Source: an uncultured bacterium (GTDB lineage Bacteria > Cyanobacteriota > Vampirovibrionia > Gastranaerophilales > Gastranaerophilaceae). Taken from it: a DNA stretch of 64,000 nt. The translations under genes were made by a program, and so were the position numbers. Below the pieces are notes generated by a model. That model searched no databases. It saw nothing but the letters and a program-made list of their open reading frames with translations, and had not been told where the DNA came from. The stretch covers positions 1 to 64,000 of the forward strand of contig CASDOW010000002.1 in the NCBI GenBank assembly GCA_949282195.1, in the 5' to 3' direction. Positions 52,448 to 61,529 of this stretch are shown here, in pieces (the stretch's first letter is position 1; every line of letters begins with the position of its first letter).

Positions 52448-52616
52448 GAAATTCTTAACAAATTTTAATATTTTTAAGATTACATGGCAATTTTGTTTTT
52501 CAGATAACTTTTTTAGTGCATAAAAAATTATTAATGTACACAAAAATTAATAATTATACGTTTACGCTTTAATTTTTAAAAAAAGCATGATAATATATCT
52601 ACTCCGGTGAAGGTTT
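52448..52616. promoter_or_regulatory. Upstream region of the 206-aa sigma gene
   Basis: 169 AT-rich bases between the rplJ promoter and the sigma gene. A possible -10 GATAAT or TGATAATAT lies near 52588-52595, and GAAGG before ATG 52617 is the ribosome binding site. Nothing else stands out. Confidence 0.3.
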
Positions 52617-53237
52617 ATGCAAAGTATCAAAGAAAAAGTAGAAAAAGACATAAATTTAAGACAGTATTCGGACCTTATTAATAAAATTGCCAAGGTTGAG
52701 TATAGATCAATGGGGAACCAGCACTTAATAGAGTTTGATGAATTGATAAATATCGGTTTGCAAACAATCAATATTTTATGCTCTCAAAAAGACTTTAATT
52801 CATACAATGAATCATACCTTTCAACCGCCATAAAATGGGCAATCAGAAACGAACTAAGAAACAGATATAGATGGTATGGCGTCCGCCAAAACAAACACTT
52901 AACAGAATCAGAAGCAAACGAATTAAAAGACGCAATATATAAATCAATCCTATCAACCGATGAAATGTTTGATTCTGAAAGAGCTTTTGAAATTAAAGAC
53001 GCAAGAAAAACCCCTGAAGAAAATTGCGAATTTGCAATGCTTTATAATTCGGTTAAATCAGCAGTTATGACCCTGCCTAAAAGAGAAAGAGAATTAATTG
53101 AATCTAAATTCTTTAAAGAAAAGAAACTCCATGAATTATCTGATGAATTCTCAATTTCTCCAAGCAGAATTTCAAGAATAATTAAATCAGGACTGGATAA
53201 AGTAAAAGATGAATTAATTAAAAGCGAAGTAATTTAA
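52617..53237 (+). CDS. Alternative sigma-70-family factor, 206 aa
   Basis: ATG 52617 follows GAAGG. Region 2 is visible as IEFDELINIGLQTINI and TAIKWAIRNELRNRYRWYG, and region 4 as LPKRERELIESKFFKEKKLH and LSDEFSISPSRISRIIKSG. Size and layout fit a group 3/4-type sigma factor. A cognate anti-sigma gene is not adjacent. The stop TAA (53235-53237) lies within the loop of its own terminator (53221-53248). What promoters it reads is unknown. Confidence 0.8.
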   Translation: MQSIKEKVEKDINLRQYSDLINKIAKVEYRSMGNQHLIEFDELINIGLQTINILCSQKDFNSYNESYLSTAIKWAIRNELRNRYRWYGVRQNKHLTESEANELKDAIYKSILSTDEMFDSERAFEIKDARKTPEENCEFAMLYNSVKSAVMTLPKRERELIESKFFKEKKLHELSDEFSISPSRISRIIKSGLDKVKDELIKSEVI

Positions 53238-53252
53238 TACTTCGCTTTTAAG
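53221..53252 (+). terminator. Terminator overlapping the 3' end of the sigma gene
   Basis: AAAGCGAAGTA (53221-53231), loop ATTTAA containing the stop codon, TACTTCGCTTT (53238-53248), then T-rich sequence. The last codons form the left arm. Confidence 0.88.
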
Positions 53253-53439
53253 TTTTAAATATATGAAAAATTACTTTTCCACATAAATTTTTACATAGCT
53301 TAGTTTCTTTGTTTCAAACAAGCTAAATAATCCTTCCAATAATAATGATAAAAATTTAACCAAAACTATACCCTTATACATTCTTACAATATAATAAAGT
53401 ATTTTTTTATATATAAATTGCCCATTTTTGAATAATTAT

Positions 53440-54135
53440 TTAATATTTTTTGATTATTTCATCAATCGATTTTTTAGCTATATCATAAATCTCATCAAGC
53501 TGTTTTTTCTCATAAGGCAATCCTTCTGCAGTTGTTTGGAACTCGATAATTTTACCTGATGAAGTTAAAACAATATTTGAATCAACTTGGGCATTTGAAT
53601 CTTCTTGATAACACAAATCCACCATAACTTCGCCATCCACAATTCCTGCTGAAATTGCCCCAATAGGCTCAGTTATCGGATTTTCATTAATAATATTCTC
53701 TTTTAATAATTTTTCAACCATATCTTTAAGAGCAACATAAGCTCCACAAATTGAAGCCGTTCTTGTTCCGCCGTCGGCTTGAATTACATCAGCATCAATA
53801 ATAAAAGTTTTACCTTTAATTTTTTTCAAATCAAGACAAGCACGAAGCGATCTGCCTATCAACCTTTGTATTTCTTGAGTTCTGCCTGAAATTTTAGTTC
53901 TTTCTCTTTGACACCTTGTCTGTGTGCTTGAAGGCAAAAGAGAATATTCAGCACTCAACCAGCCCAGTTCAGACTCTTTATCCATCCATTTTGGAATAGT
54001 ATCTTCATAATTAGCGCAAACAATCACTTTTGTATCACCAAACTCAACCAAAACCGAGCCTTTTGCGTTTTTTGTGTAATTTTTAGTAAATTTTATATTC
54101 CTTAATTCATCATTTTTTCTGCCGTCTAATCTCAC
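53440..54135 (-). CDS. rph: Ribonuclease PH
   Basis: 231 aa with GTG 54135 as start (AAGGGGTG upstream). Phosphorolytic 3' trimming of tRNA. Motifs: MRLDGRKNDELRNIKFTKN, GSVLVEFGDTKVIVCANYED, IGRSLRACLDLKKI, ADGGTRTASICGAYVALKD and AISAGIVDGEVMVDLCYQED. Slightly short but complete. Promoter TTGTAT (54093 equivalent at 54193-54188), 17 bases, TGC-TAAAAT (54170-54165). It converges on the 206-aa sigma gene; no partner such as rdgB is attached here. Confidence 0.93.
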   Translation of the reverse strand: MRLDGRKNDELRNIKFTKNYTKNAKGSVLVEFGDTKVIVCANYEDTIPKWMDKESELGWLSAEYSLLPSSTQTRCQRERTKISGRTQEIQRLIGRSLRACLDLKKIKGKTFIIDADVIQADGGTRTASICGAYVALKDMVEKLLKENIINENPITEPIGAISAGIVDGEVMVDLCYQEDSNAQVDSNIVLTSSGKIIEFQTTAEGLPYEKKQLDEIYDIAKKSIDEIIKKY

Positions 54136-54164
54136 TTTTCACCCCTTTATATAAATTTTTAGAT

Positions 54165-54193
54165 ATTTTAGCATAGTAATTTTGATTATACAA
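54165..54193 (-). promoter_or_regulatory. rph promoter
   Basis: Minus-strand -35 TTGTAT (54193-54188), 17-base spacer, -10 TAAAAT (54170-54165) preceded by TGC, an extended -10. Transcription would start near 54158, 23 bases before the rph start. Confidence 0.6.
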
Positions 54194-54245
54194 AATTAAA
54201 CCTAAATCTAATTAATTTTAACCTAAAACAAAGTATATTAACAGA

Positions 54246-54299
54246 ATAAATCCTCAACTCTTCTGATTGCTGTGTCCCTGCTTTTAGCAGGGTTTTTTT
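54246..54299 (+). ncRNA. Candidate small RNA 1 (CU-rich with terminator)
   Basis: A strong terminator, CCCTGC (54276-54281), loop TTTTA, GCAGGG (54287-54292), T run, has no coding gene upstream on this strand; rph runs the other way. A possible -10 TATATT lies at 54234-54239. The stretch between holds TCCTCAACTC, a CU-rich unpaired segment able to pair with GAGGA-type ribosome binding sites. It may be a short sRNA or the leader of an attenuator. Confidence 0.35.
54276..54299 (+). terminator. Terminator with no gene upstream (1)
   Basis: CCCTGC/GCAGGG with loop TTTTA and a run of seven Ts. It ends either a short RNA or aborted ilvC leader transcripts. Confidence 0.88.
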
Positions 54300-54351
54300 A
54301 TATATTTAACAAAAATTAACATTGTATATATATTTGTTATATACTTTTTAT

Positions 54352-54452
54352 ATACGGGTACTAACTAAATACAAGTTGTTCTCTTTTCCACTCCTTCCTC
54401 CATATGCAGATTTTTATAGCATTAATCCGAAGCTTTGCTTTGGATTTTTTTT
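54352..54452 (+). ncRNA. Candidate small RNA 2 (CU-rich with terminator)
   Basis: Possible promoter TTAACA (54316-54321), 18 bases, TATACT (54340-54345). The RNA would contain CTCCTTCCTCC (from about 54391), strongly complementary to Shine-Dalgarno sequences, and end in the hairpin 54427-54443 with a T run. Again no gene lies in between; the short frame from 54404 has no ribosome binding site. Compare cyanobacterial Yfr1, which has an unpaired ACTCCTCACAC core; no clear homology is claimed. Confidence 0.35.
54427..54452 (+). terminator. Terminator with no gene upstream (2)
   Basis: CCGAAGC (54427-54433), loop TTT, GCTTTGG (54437-54443, one G-T wobble), A, then eight Ts. It lies just ahead of the ilvC promoter. 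Confidence 0.8.
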
Positions 54453-54469
54453 GTTCTTATATTTATTTA

Positions 54470-54513
54470 TTGACGTATTTATCTGATGAGATTAAACTTA
54501 TATTTATCAGATA
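54470..54513 (+). promoter_or_regulatory. ilvC promoter with dyad around the -10 box
   Basis: TTGACG (54470-54475), 17-base spacer, TAAACT (54493-54498). Around it TATCTGAT (54480-54487) and ATCAGATA (54506-54513) form an 8-bp inverted repeat with an 18-base centre that covers the -10 box and the start. An AAAGGAG ribosome binding site follows before ATG 54533. Confidence 0.6.
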
Positions 54514-54529
54514 GATTTCAAAGGAGTAA

Positions 54530-55528
<999 letters not shown>

Positions 55529-55533
55529 TTATT

Positions 55534-56328
55534 ATGGCAGAAGAAAATTCACTACCACTGGAAGAAGTCAACGATTGGCTTGACGAATATCGAACAACCA
55601 CAGATGAAAAAACAAAAAAACGTCTTAAAGAGCTTGTGGTTCTAGCTTGCATGCCCATAGTTAAAAAAGTAGCACGCTCACTTGCAAGACGTTCAACTGA
55701 CCCTGTGGAAGATATAACACAAGTTGGTTCTTTGGGATTAATCAAAGCAATTGATTTATATAATCCTAATATTTCAAGAAACTTTAAATCTTATGCGACC
55801 TACTTAATCACAGGCGAAATAAGACATTACTTGAGAGATAGGACAACCATTATAAGAGCGCCAAGAGAAATAAAAGAACTTTCTTTCAGGGTTCATAAGT
55901 TGACATTAGAATTAACTGAAAAATTAGGAAGGACTCCGACAGATAAAGACATAGCCGAAGCCCTTCAGTTACCTCAAGAAAAAGTTGAAGAATGCAACAA
56001 TCTGGACAGAAGAACAACCACAATATCAATCGACCAGATTTTAGGCAGTGATGACAATTCAATTTCTCTTGTGGAAAAAATTGAAGACGAAAGCCAAAAA
56101 GAAGCCTTTAACAGCTATGAAAACAGGATAATTCTTGATGATGCAATAAGAAAATTAGACCCGATTGAACAACAATTAATTATCTTAAATTATTATGAGG
56201 GATTAAATCAAAGGGAAATCTCCGAAAAGCTAAATATTTCTCAAATGCAAGTATCAAGAAAATTAAAAAAAGCAATTCAAAAGCTGTTTGAAATAATTTC
56301 AAAAAAAGGCTTAAAGCAATATGAATAG
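55534..56328 (+). CDS. SigB/SigF-type sigma factor (group 3)
   Basis: 264 aa with regions 2, 3 and 4: ITQVGSLGLIKAIDLYNP (2.2), FKSYATYLITGEIRHYLRDRT (2.4), IRAPREIKELSFRVHKL (3), and LNQREISEKLNISQMQVSRKLKKA (4.2). This is the SigB/SigF/SigG layout. In cyanobacteria SigF controls pilus genes. Here the gene overlaps a prepilin peptidase gene by 8 bases, which supports a pilus link. No Shine-Dalgarno is clear before ATG 55534; it follows ilvC by 5 bases. Confidence 0.9.
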   Translation: MAEENSLPLEEVNDWLDEYRTTTDEKTKKRLKELVVLACMPIVKKVARSLARRSTDPVEDITQVGSLGLIKAIDLYNPNISRNFKSYATYLITGEIRHYLRDRTTIIRAPREIKELSFRVHKLTLELTEKLGRTPTDKDIAEALQLPQEKVEECNNLDRRTTTISIDQILGSDDNSISLVEKIEDESQKEAFNSYENRIILDDAIRKLDPIEQQLIILNYYEGLNQREISEKLNISQMQVSRKLKKAIQKLFEIISKKGLKQYE

Positions 56329-57325
56329 TATAAGTATACTGCCGCAATGGTTCAAAATATTCTATGTAATTCTAATCGGACTATGTTGCGGCAGTTTTTT
56401 GAATGTTGTAATTTTAAGAGGATTAAAGGGCGAAAGTTTTATATTTTCTCGCTCTAAATGCCCAAAATGTAACAATCAACTCGCTTGGTATATGAATATA
56501 CCATTATTGTCTTATATTTTTTTAAAAGGCAAATGCGCATATTGCAAAGAACACATTTCAATTCAATATCCTTTAATTGAAGCTTTGTGTGCAATTTTAT
56601 TTTGTATAACCTTTTTGGTTTTTGGTTTAACTTTTAAAACCCTTTTTTTATGGATATTTTTGGCATTATTTATAGTTCTTGCAGCAACAGATATTTTAGA
56701 AACCGTCATCATAGACACATATGCCTATATTTTGGCTGCTTTAGGGGTTGTTTATAATTTTTTTGATTTTGGATATATCAACATTCTAAGTAGTATAATT
56801 GGGGCAATAGTAGGCTTTTTAACCATGGAAATACTGTCACATATAGGGACTTTATTTTTAAAACACAGAGCCTTCGGCGAAGGCGATAGCCTTATTGCGC
56901 TTGGCTTAGGAGCAATTTTTGGCTATAAAAACCTATTAATTATAATACCCTTAAGCATATTAATTCAAGCGCTGATAAGTTTACCAATTTTATCTTACGA
57001 TGAATTTAAAAACAAAAATATTAAATTATGTTTGGCTTATATTTTTGTTTTTATATCGCTATTTGTAGTCGGGTTGTTAAATATTAAATTAGAAATTGAT
57101 AATACAAAGAATTATCTTCTCACAATAATTCCAATATGTATTTTATTATTATGGTCATTAAAAGTTATATTGGATGACATAAAAAATAAAGCACAAAATT
57201 TAAATAATACGGAAAAATCAACATTTAAACTATTGCCTTTTGGTCCCGCAATGATTTTAAGCGCAACAATATCACTTTTTTATTTAGATAATATAAAAGA
57301 ATTAGTCCTAAATTTCATATATTAA
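56321..57325 (+). CDS. pilD: Prepilin peptidase (A24A, PilD-like)
   Basis: 334 aa, integral membrane aspartate protease cleaving type IV prepilins and pseudopilins. N-terminal cytoplasmic part with two CxxC pairs (SKCPKCNNQL and CAYCKEH) and QYPLIEALCA, then AATDILETVIID with one catalytic Asp and FGEGDSLIALGLGAIFGYKN with the GEGD catalytic motif. The C-terminal part has several more helices. Its last 4 bases overlap the convergent metY-type gene (TTAA shared by both stops). It would process the substrates of the 36446-43156 operon. Confidence 0.94.
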   Translation: MNSISILPQWFKIFYVILIGLCCGSFLNVVILRGLKGESFIFSRSKCPKCNNQLAWYMNIPLLSYIFLKGKCAYCKEHISIQYPLIEALCAILFCITFLVFGLTFKTLFLWIFLALFIVLAATDILETVIIDTYAYILAALGVVYNFFDFGYINILSSIIGAIVGFLTMEILSHIGTLFLKHRAFGEGDSLIALGLGAIFGYKNLLIIIPLSILIQALISLPILSYDEFKNKNIKLCLAYIFVFISLFVVGLLNIKLEIDNTKNYLLTIIPICILLLWSLKVILDDIKNKAQNLNNTEKSTFKLLPFGPAMILSATISLFYLDNIKELVLNFIY

Positions 57326-58581
57326 TTCAACGCTTGTCTAAAATCTTCAATAATATCGTCAATATTTTCTAAACCGGCACTCACTCTTACCATAGCAGGG
57401 TTAATTCCGCAATTCACAAGCTGTTCATCTGTTAATTGTCTATGAGTAGCGCTTGCCGGATGCAAAACACAAGTTCTAATATCAGCAACATGAACTTCTT
57501 TAGAAGCAAGCTTTAATTTATCCATAAATTCAATTGCTTTCTGTCTTCCGCCTTTAAGGGTTATGCTCATTACACCTGATGTACCTTTTGGAAGATATTT
57601 TTTCGCTAATGAATAATATTTATTACTTTTTAAGTTTGGATAGCTGACATATTCAATTTTGTCTGAACTTTCAAAAAATTGTGCCAATTTTAGCCCGTTT
57701 TGACAATATCTTTCCATTCTAAGAGCAAGTGTTTCAATGCCGATATTCAACAAAAACCCGCTCATGCCTGACGGATAACAACCAATATCTCTCATCAATT
57801 GCATTCTTGCTTTTATAATATAAGGGCAATTTGAATAATCTTTTGTATATATAACCCCATGGTAAGACTCATCAGGAGTGCAGAAATCTTTAAATTTTTC
57901 ACTGTTATAGTTGAATTTACCAGAATCAACAATAACTCCGCCCACCTGCAGAGCATGGCCATCTAGGTATTTAGTTGTTGAATGAATAACCACATCAGCA
58001 CCAAAATCAATTGGTTTACACAAAATCGGAGTTGCAAAAGTATTATCAGCAATTAAAGGAATACCGTTTTTATGTGCAATATCGGCGAATTTTTCAATAT
58101 CTAAAACTTGCAAAGACGGATTTGACAATGTTTCACCAAAAATTGCTTTTGTGTTCGGTTTAATCATACTCTGAATGTCATTTTCAGCTGCATCCGGATC
58201 AACAAAATCAACTTCAATTCCAAATTTTTTAAGAGTTACCGCAAAAAGATTAACCGTTCCGCCATAAATTGCACTTGTTGATAAAATTCTATCCCCACTG
58301 TTTGCAAGATTTAACACAGACAACAAACTTGCAGCCTGTCCTGATGTTGTGCACATTGCAGCAGCTCCATGTTCAAGGTCGGCAATCTTTTTTTCAACGC
58401 AATCAACAGTCGGATTAGTAAAACGAGAATAAATATGAGCCTTTGTAGGGTCATCAAAAACAGCAGCTATTTCATCTGTTGAATTAAAACGAAAGGTTGT
58501 GCTTTGATATATAGGCATAACCCCTGGTCCGCCATTTTCGGGTGTATAGCCTGAATGTAAGCATTTTGTTTCGTCTCTCAT
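57322..58581 (-). CDS. Cys/Met-metabolism PLP enzyme (MetY-type O-acetylhomoserine sulfhydrylase)
   Basis: 419 aa, typical of MetY (425-430) and somewhat long for MetB/MetC. GAGG ribosome binding site before ATG 58581. Motifs: TKCLHSGYTPENGGPGVMPI at the start, YSRFTNPTVDCVEKKIADLE, the PLP-lysine VVIHSTTKYLDGHA (about residues 200-213) and ASATHRQLTDEQLVNCGINP followed by VRVSAGLENIDDII. The enzyme makes homocysteine or methionine precursors directly from sulfide. No metX or metA gene is nearby. Other possibilities are methionine gamma-lyase or cystathionine gamma-synthase. Confidence 0.85.
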   Translation of the reverse strand: MRDETKCLHSGYTPENGGPGVMPIYQSTTFRFNSTDEIAAVFDDPTKAHIYSRFTNPTVDCVEKKIADLEHGAAAMCTTSGQAASLLSVLNLANSGDRILSTSAIYGGTVNLFAVTLKKFGIEVDFVDPDAAENDIQSMIKPNTKAIFGETLSNPSLQVLDIEKFADIAHKNGIPLIADNTFATPILCKPIDFGADVVIHSTTKYLDGHALQVGGVIVDSGKFNYNSEKFKDFCTPDESYHGVIYTKDYSNCPYIIKARMQLMRDIGCYPSGMSGFLLNIGIETLALRMERYCQNGLKLAQFFESSDKIEYVSYPNLKSNKYYSLAKKYLPKGTSGVMSITLKGGRQKAIEFMDKLKLASKEVHVADIRTCVLHPASATHRQLTDEQLVNCGINPAMVRVSAGLENIDDIIEDFRQALN

Positions 58582-58633
58582 AATTTTATCCTCATTAACG
58601 TCTTTTTAATATATTTAATTTTTATAACATTTT

Positions 58634-61390
58634 TTATGAGGTTTTTGCAAGACTATTAAAATAATTTATATTATTAGCTATAGTTTCCTTATCAGCATCA
58701 ATTGCATAATCAGGCGGCGTTGAAAATATATATTTAGCAGCCTGCTGAATGTCTTTTGAAGTGATTTGGTCTAAAATTTTATCATAAAATCCAAGTGCAC
58801 AAATACCCGGTGAAATATTATCAAGTTCAGACAATTCACTATACATAGTTTCAGGATTATCAAAAAGGGTAAGCATTTTTATTTTTAAACTGCTTTTTGC
58901 GGCTTCAAGCTCTTCATTTGAAGGTGGTTTAGATACTAAATCAAAAACATGCTTATTAAATGCATCATATATTTTTTTAATACTTTTTTCATCGCATTGG
59001 CCGGATGAAATTGACAATGTCAATTCTCCTTCATTATGCCAGTTTTCTATATTACTTTGCACAACATAACCCAGCCCCTGTTTTTCTCTTAAATCATTAA
59101 ACAATCTTTTTGATAAAATACTGTTTAAAAGCTCAAACTTTACGCTATCAGATGGATTGCCCGATATTTTGTGGTTATATATCTTTCTAAACTCAGGTTG
59201 TTTATTATCATTTATCCTTGTATATGCTTTTGAAGAAGATTTTGGCCTGTGTATGTCCCTATGTATATTATTCTTAAACATAAACCCCGGGGTATTAATA
59301 CAAGATGCAATTTTATTTATAAGTTCGGGGTGTTCGACAAATGGAGCTAAAACATATACCGTTGAAGAAGAATTAAGCATAACTTTATTGTAATACCTTT
59401 TAACATCTTCTATTGTCAAGGCTTCAATCATTTTTTCTATATCATGGGAATTTAAATTATACAATTCACCTAAATGCTCGCGTCTTTGGGCATCCGAAGA
59501 AGATTCAACAAGACCTCTTACCTCATTTAGTGCATCTTTTTTAGCTTCCTCAAATTCTTTTGAAAGAAATTTTCTATCCATGTTATTTTTTATAGCCTTA
59601 ATTGCTTCTTCTATATTTTCATACGGAACAGAAGCCGTAAAATGAAATTTATTTGGAAATACTTCTTTATCTACTTGCAAATTTAATTGTTGCTGCTTAT
59701 AAAGATGATATATATCCAAATCTGCAATCATATTTTTTAGCACATAGCTTATAGCCACATCTTTGCTATCTTCAATAGGGCATTTCAAATCCCAATTAAT
59801 ATGACACTTATCGGTTTTTCCGTTAATCATATTAAGCTGTGCATTATTCGGCAAAGTTACCGTTTGAATTGAAAAATCACTAATCGGTTTAACATTAATC
59901 GGAATAAGACTTTTGCTGACGTCAATCAAAGAAACCGTTTTAGGAATTTTAAAAGGTTTTGTATAAATTTTTGATTTTTGATATTTTTCATCAATTTCCT
60001 CTTTCTTTGTTCCTTTTGGATGAAGAACAAACAAGGTGGAATTATGAGAATTGAAATATTTAAAAGCGTCAAATATGTCCTTAGCTGTCAATGTTTTAAT
60101 AAATTTTTTTATTTCAACAGGATTTATTGAATTATCTTGCAATAATGAAATGGCATTACTTGCTTTCTGTAATGTTTGAGCATAATTATCATCAATTTCA
60201 TCTAATAATTTATTTTTCACACATTCCAATTCAAAATCATTAGGAGGGTTTTTGCTTAAATCCTCTAATGTTTCACTAAACAATCTAAATGTTTCATTTT
60301 CATCTTGATTATTTGCTATTGATAAGAAAAATACCACATAATCTTTATCGTGTAATTTATCTGTAACTGAAACCAAAGACATTCTGCTTTCTAAAACATA
60401 TAACATTGCTTTTACTTTAGTTAATTCAATATCATTAGCTACATTAATAATTGGTAATGCAATTCCATTAATACCAAAAGTATTCTGCGTTGAAATCAAA
60501 TCGACTCTTTTAGCCCCCATTGGTAAACTGAGAGGTTTGTCTGGTTTCTTTGTGTTATTTTTGCCTCTTGAGGCATTTTGCATAGTTTCTGATATAAAGC
60601 CAATTAATTCGTCCGGTTCATATTCGCTGATTACTACCGTTGAAGTATTTTGCGGAGTATAATACTTATCATGAAATTCAAATATATCTTTTAAGGTTAA
60701 ATTCCTTATTGTTTCTTGATTTCCGCCAATAACATCGGGTGCATTCAAATCAAAGCCAAAAATTTTCTTCAGTACAACAGAAAGCAGTTTGCCCAGTTCT
60801 TCCATGTTATTTTTTTGTAATTCAGAAATTACAATTTCTTTTTCGTTTTCAAAATTAGAAAATTTAGGATTAAAAATCATATCTGCCATTATTTCAATAG
60901 CTTTTTTTATTTTATCTAAATTATTATCATCAAGACTTATATAATATTGGGTTGACGTCTTATCGGTATCAGCATTTGAGGTTCCGCCTATCGAATTAAT
61001 TAAATTATAAATGTCATTATATTTTTTACTGCTATGATAACTGGAGTGTTCAATTAAATGACTTATTCCTCTTTTTTTCTCATCTTCGTCCAAACTTCCC
61101 ACGTCAACTCTGGTTTGTACAACAGGACATCCGCTGCCTTTTATAATTCCAATTTTTTGACCGTTAGAAAGACGATATTTATGAAGTTTTTCGCCCGTTG
61201 GAAGTATTTCAATTCCTGTTTTTTCATAACCCTTACCAATTCCATAAGGCACAGTAAAATAAACAGGGTAAGCCATATTTCTACCTGTTATTTTTTTAGA
61301 CTCTTGACTTTCAGCTTGTGAAAATTTTCTTTTAACCGGCAGACAAACAGGTCTTTTAGTATTTAATTGAGCAATATTAAAGTATTCCAT
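58634..61390 (-). CDS. Double-domain M16 zinc peptidase
   Basis: 918 aa from ATG 61390 (MEYFNIAQL; GAG upstream). An N-terminal 40 residues are polar and lack a signal peptide. The first M16 half has the zinc motif HLIEH (inverted HxxEH, about residue 114) with a downstream ligand in ENEKEIVISELQKN; the second half (from about residue 480) lacks HxxEH and is non-catalytic, as in other two-domain M16 chains. It could degrade peptides or process secreted proteins. It stands alone, divergent from the NifU-like gene. Confidence 0.88.
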   Translation of the reverse strand: MEYFNIAQLNTKRPVCLPVKRKFSQAESQESKKITGRNMAYPVYFTVPYGIGKGYEKTGIEILPTGEKLHKYRLSNGQKIGIIKGSGCPVVQTRVDVGSLDEDEKKRGISHLIEHSSYHSSKKYNDIYNLINSIGGTSNADTDKTSTQYYISLDDNNLDKIKKAIEIMADMIFNPKFSNFENEKEIVISELQKNNMEELGKLLSVVLKKIFGFDLNAPDVIGGNQETIRNLTLKDIFEFHDKYYTPQNTSTVVISEYEPDELIGFISETMQNASRGKNNTKKPDKPLSLPMGAKRVDLISTQNTFGINGIALPIINVANDIELTKVKAMLYVLESRMSLVSVTDKLHDKDYVVFFLSIANNQDENETFRLFSETLEDLSKNPPNDFELECVKNKLLDEIDDNYAQTLQKASNAISLLQDNSINPVEIKKFIKTLTAKDIFDAFKYFNSHNSTLFVLHPKGTKKEEIDEKYQKSKIYTKPFKIPKTVSLIDVSKSLIPINVKPISDFSIQTVTLPNNAQLNMINGKTDKCHINWDLKCPIEDSKDVAISYVLKNMIADLDIYHLYKQQQLNLQVDKEVFPNKFHFTASVPYENIEEAIKAIKNNMDRKFLSKEFEEAKKDALNEVRGLVESSSDAQRREHLGELYNLNSHDIEKMIEALTIEDVKRYYNKVMLNSSSTVYVLAPFVEHPELINKIASCINTPGFMFKNNIHRDIHRPKSSSKAYTRINDNKQPEFRKIYNHKISGNPSDSVKFELLNSILSKRLFNDLREKQGLGYVVQSNIENWHNEGELTLSISSGQCDEKSIKKIYDAFNKHVFDLVSKPPSNEELEAAKSSLKIKMLTLFDNPETMYSELSELDNISPGICALGFYDKILDQITSKDIQQAAKYIFSTPPDYAIDADKETIANNINYFNSLAKTS

Positions 61391-61436
61391 TTTCTTTCTC
61401 AAATAATTACATATACTAACCTTGTAAAGAAATAAT

Positions 61437-61456
61437 TTTGCTAATTTTTTAGCAAA
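61437..61456. repeat. Dyad between M16 and NifU-like genes
   Basis: TTTGCTAA (61437-61444), loop TTTT, TTAGCAAA (61449-61456). It sits just upstream of the NifU-like promoter and may be an operator or weak terminator. Confidence 0.45.
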
Positions 61457-61462
61457 TAAATT

Positions 61463-61491
61463 TTGTTTATATTAAAATATAGTCATAATAT
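61463..61491 (+). promoter_or_regulatory. Promoter of the NifU-like/GGGtGRT pair
   Basis: TTGTTT (61463-61468), 17-base spacer, TAATAT (61486-61491). Leader of about 30 bases with AAAGGAGGT before ATG 61530, an unusually strong ribosome binding site. Confidence 0.6.
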
Positions 61492-61529
61492 TAAAAACAA
61501 TAGTTTTGTTTAGTATAAAAGGAGGTCAA

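Noticed and set aside
54404-54514. Ile/Leu-rich leader peptide ahead of ilvC (from ATG 54404)
   Set aside because: No ribosome binding site (the upstream bases are CU-rich), and the frame runs through a terminator and the ilvC promoter. Kept only as a reason to test attenuation.
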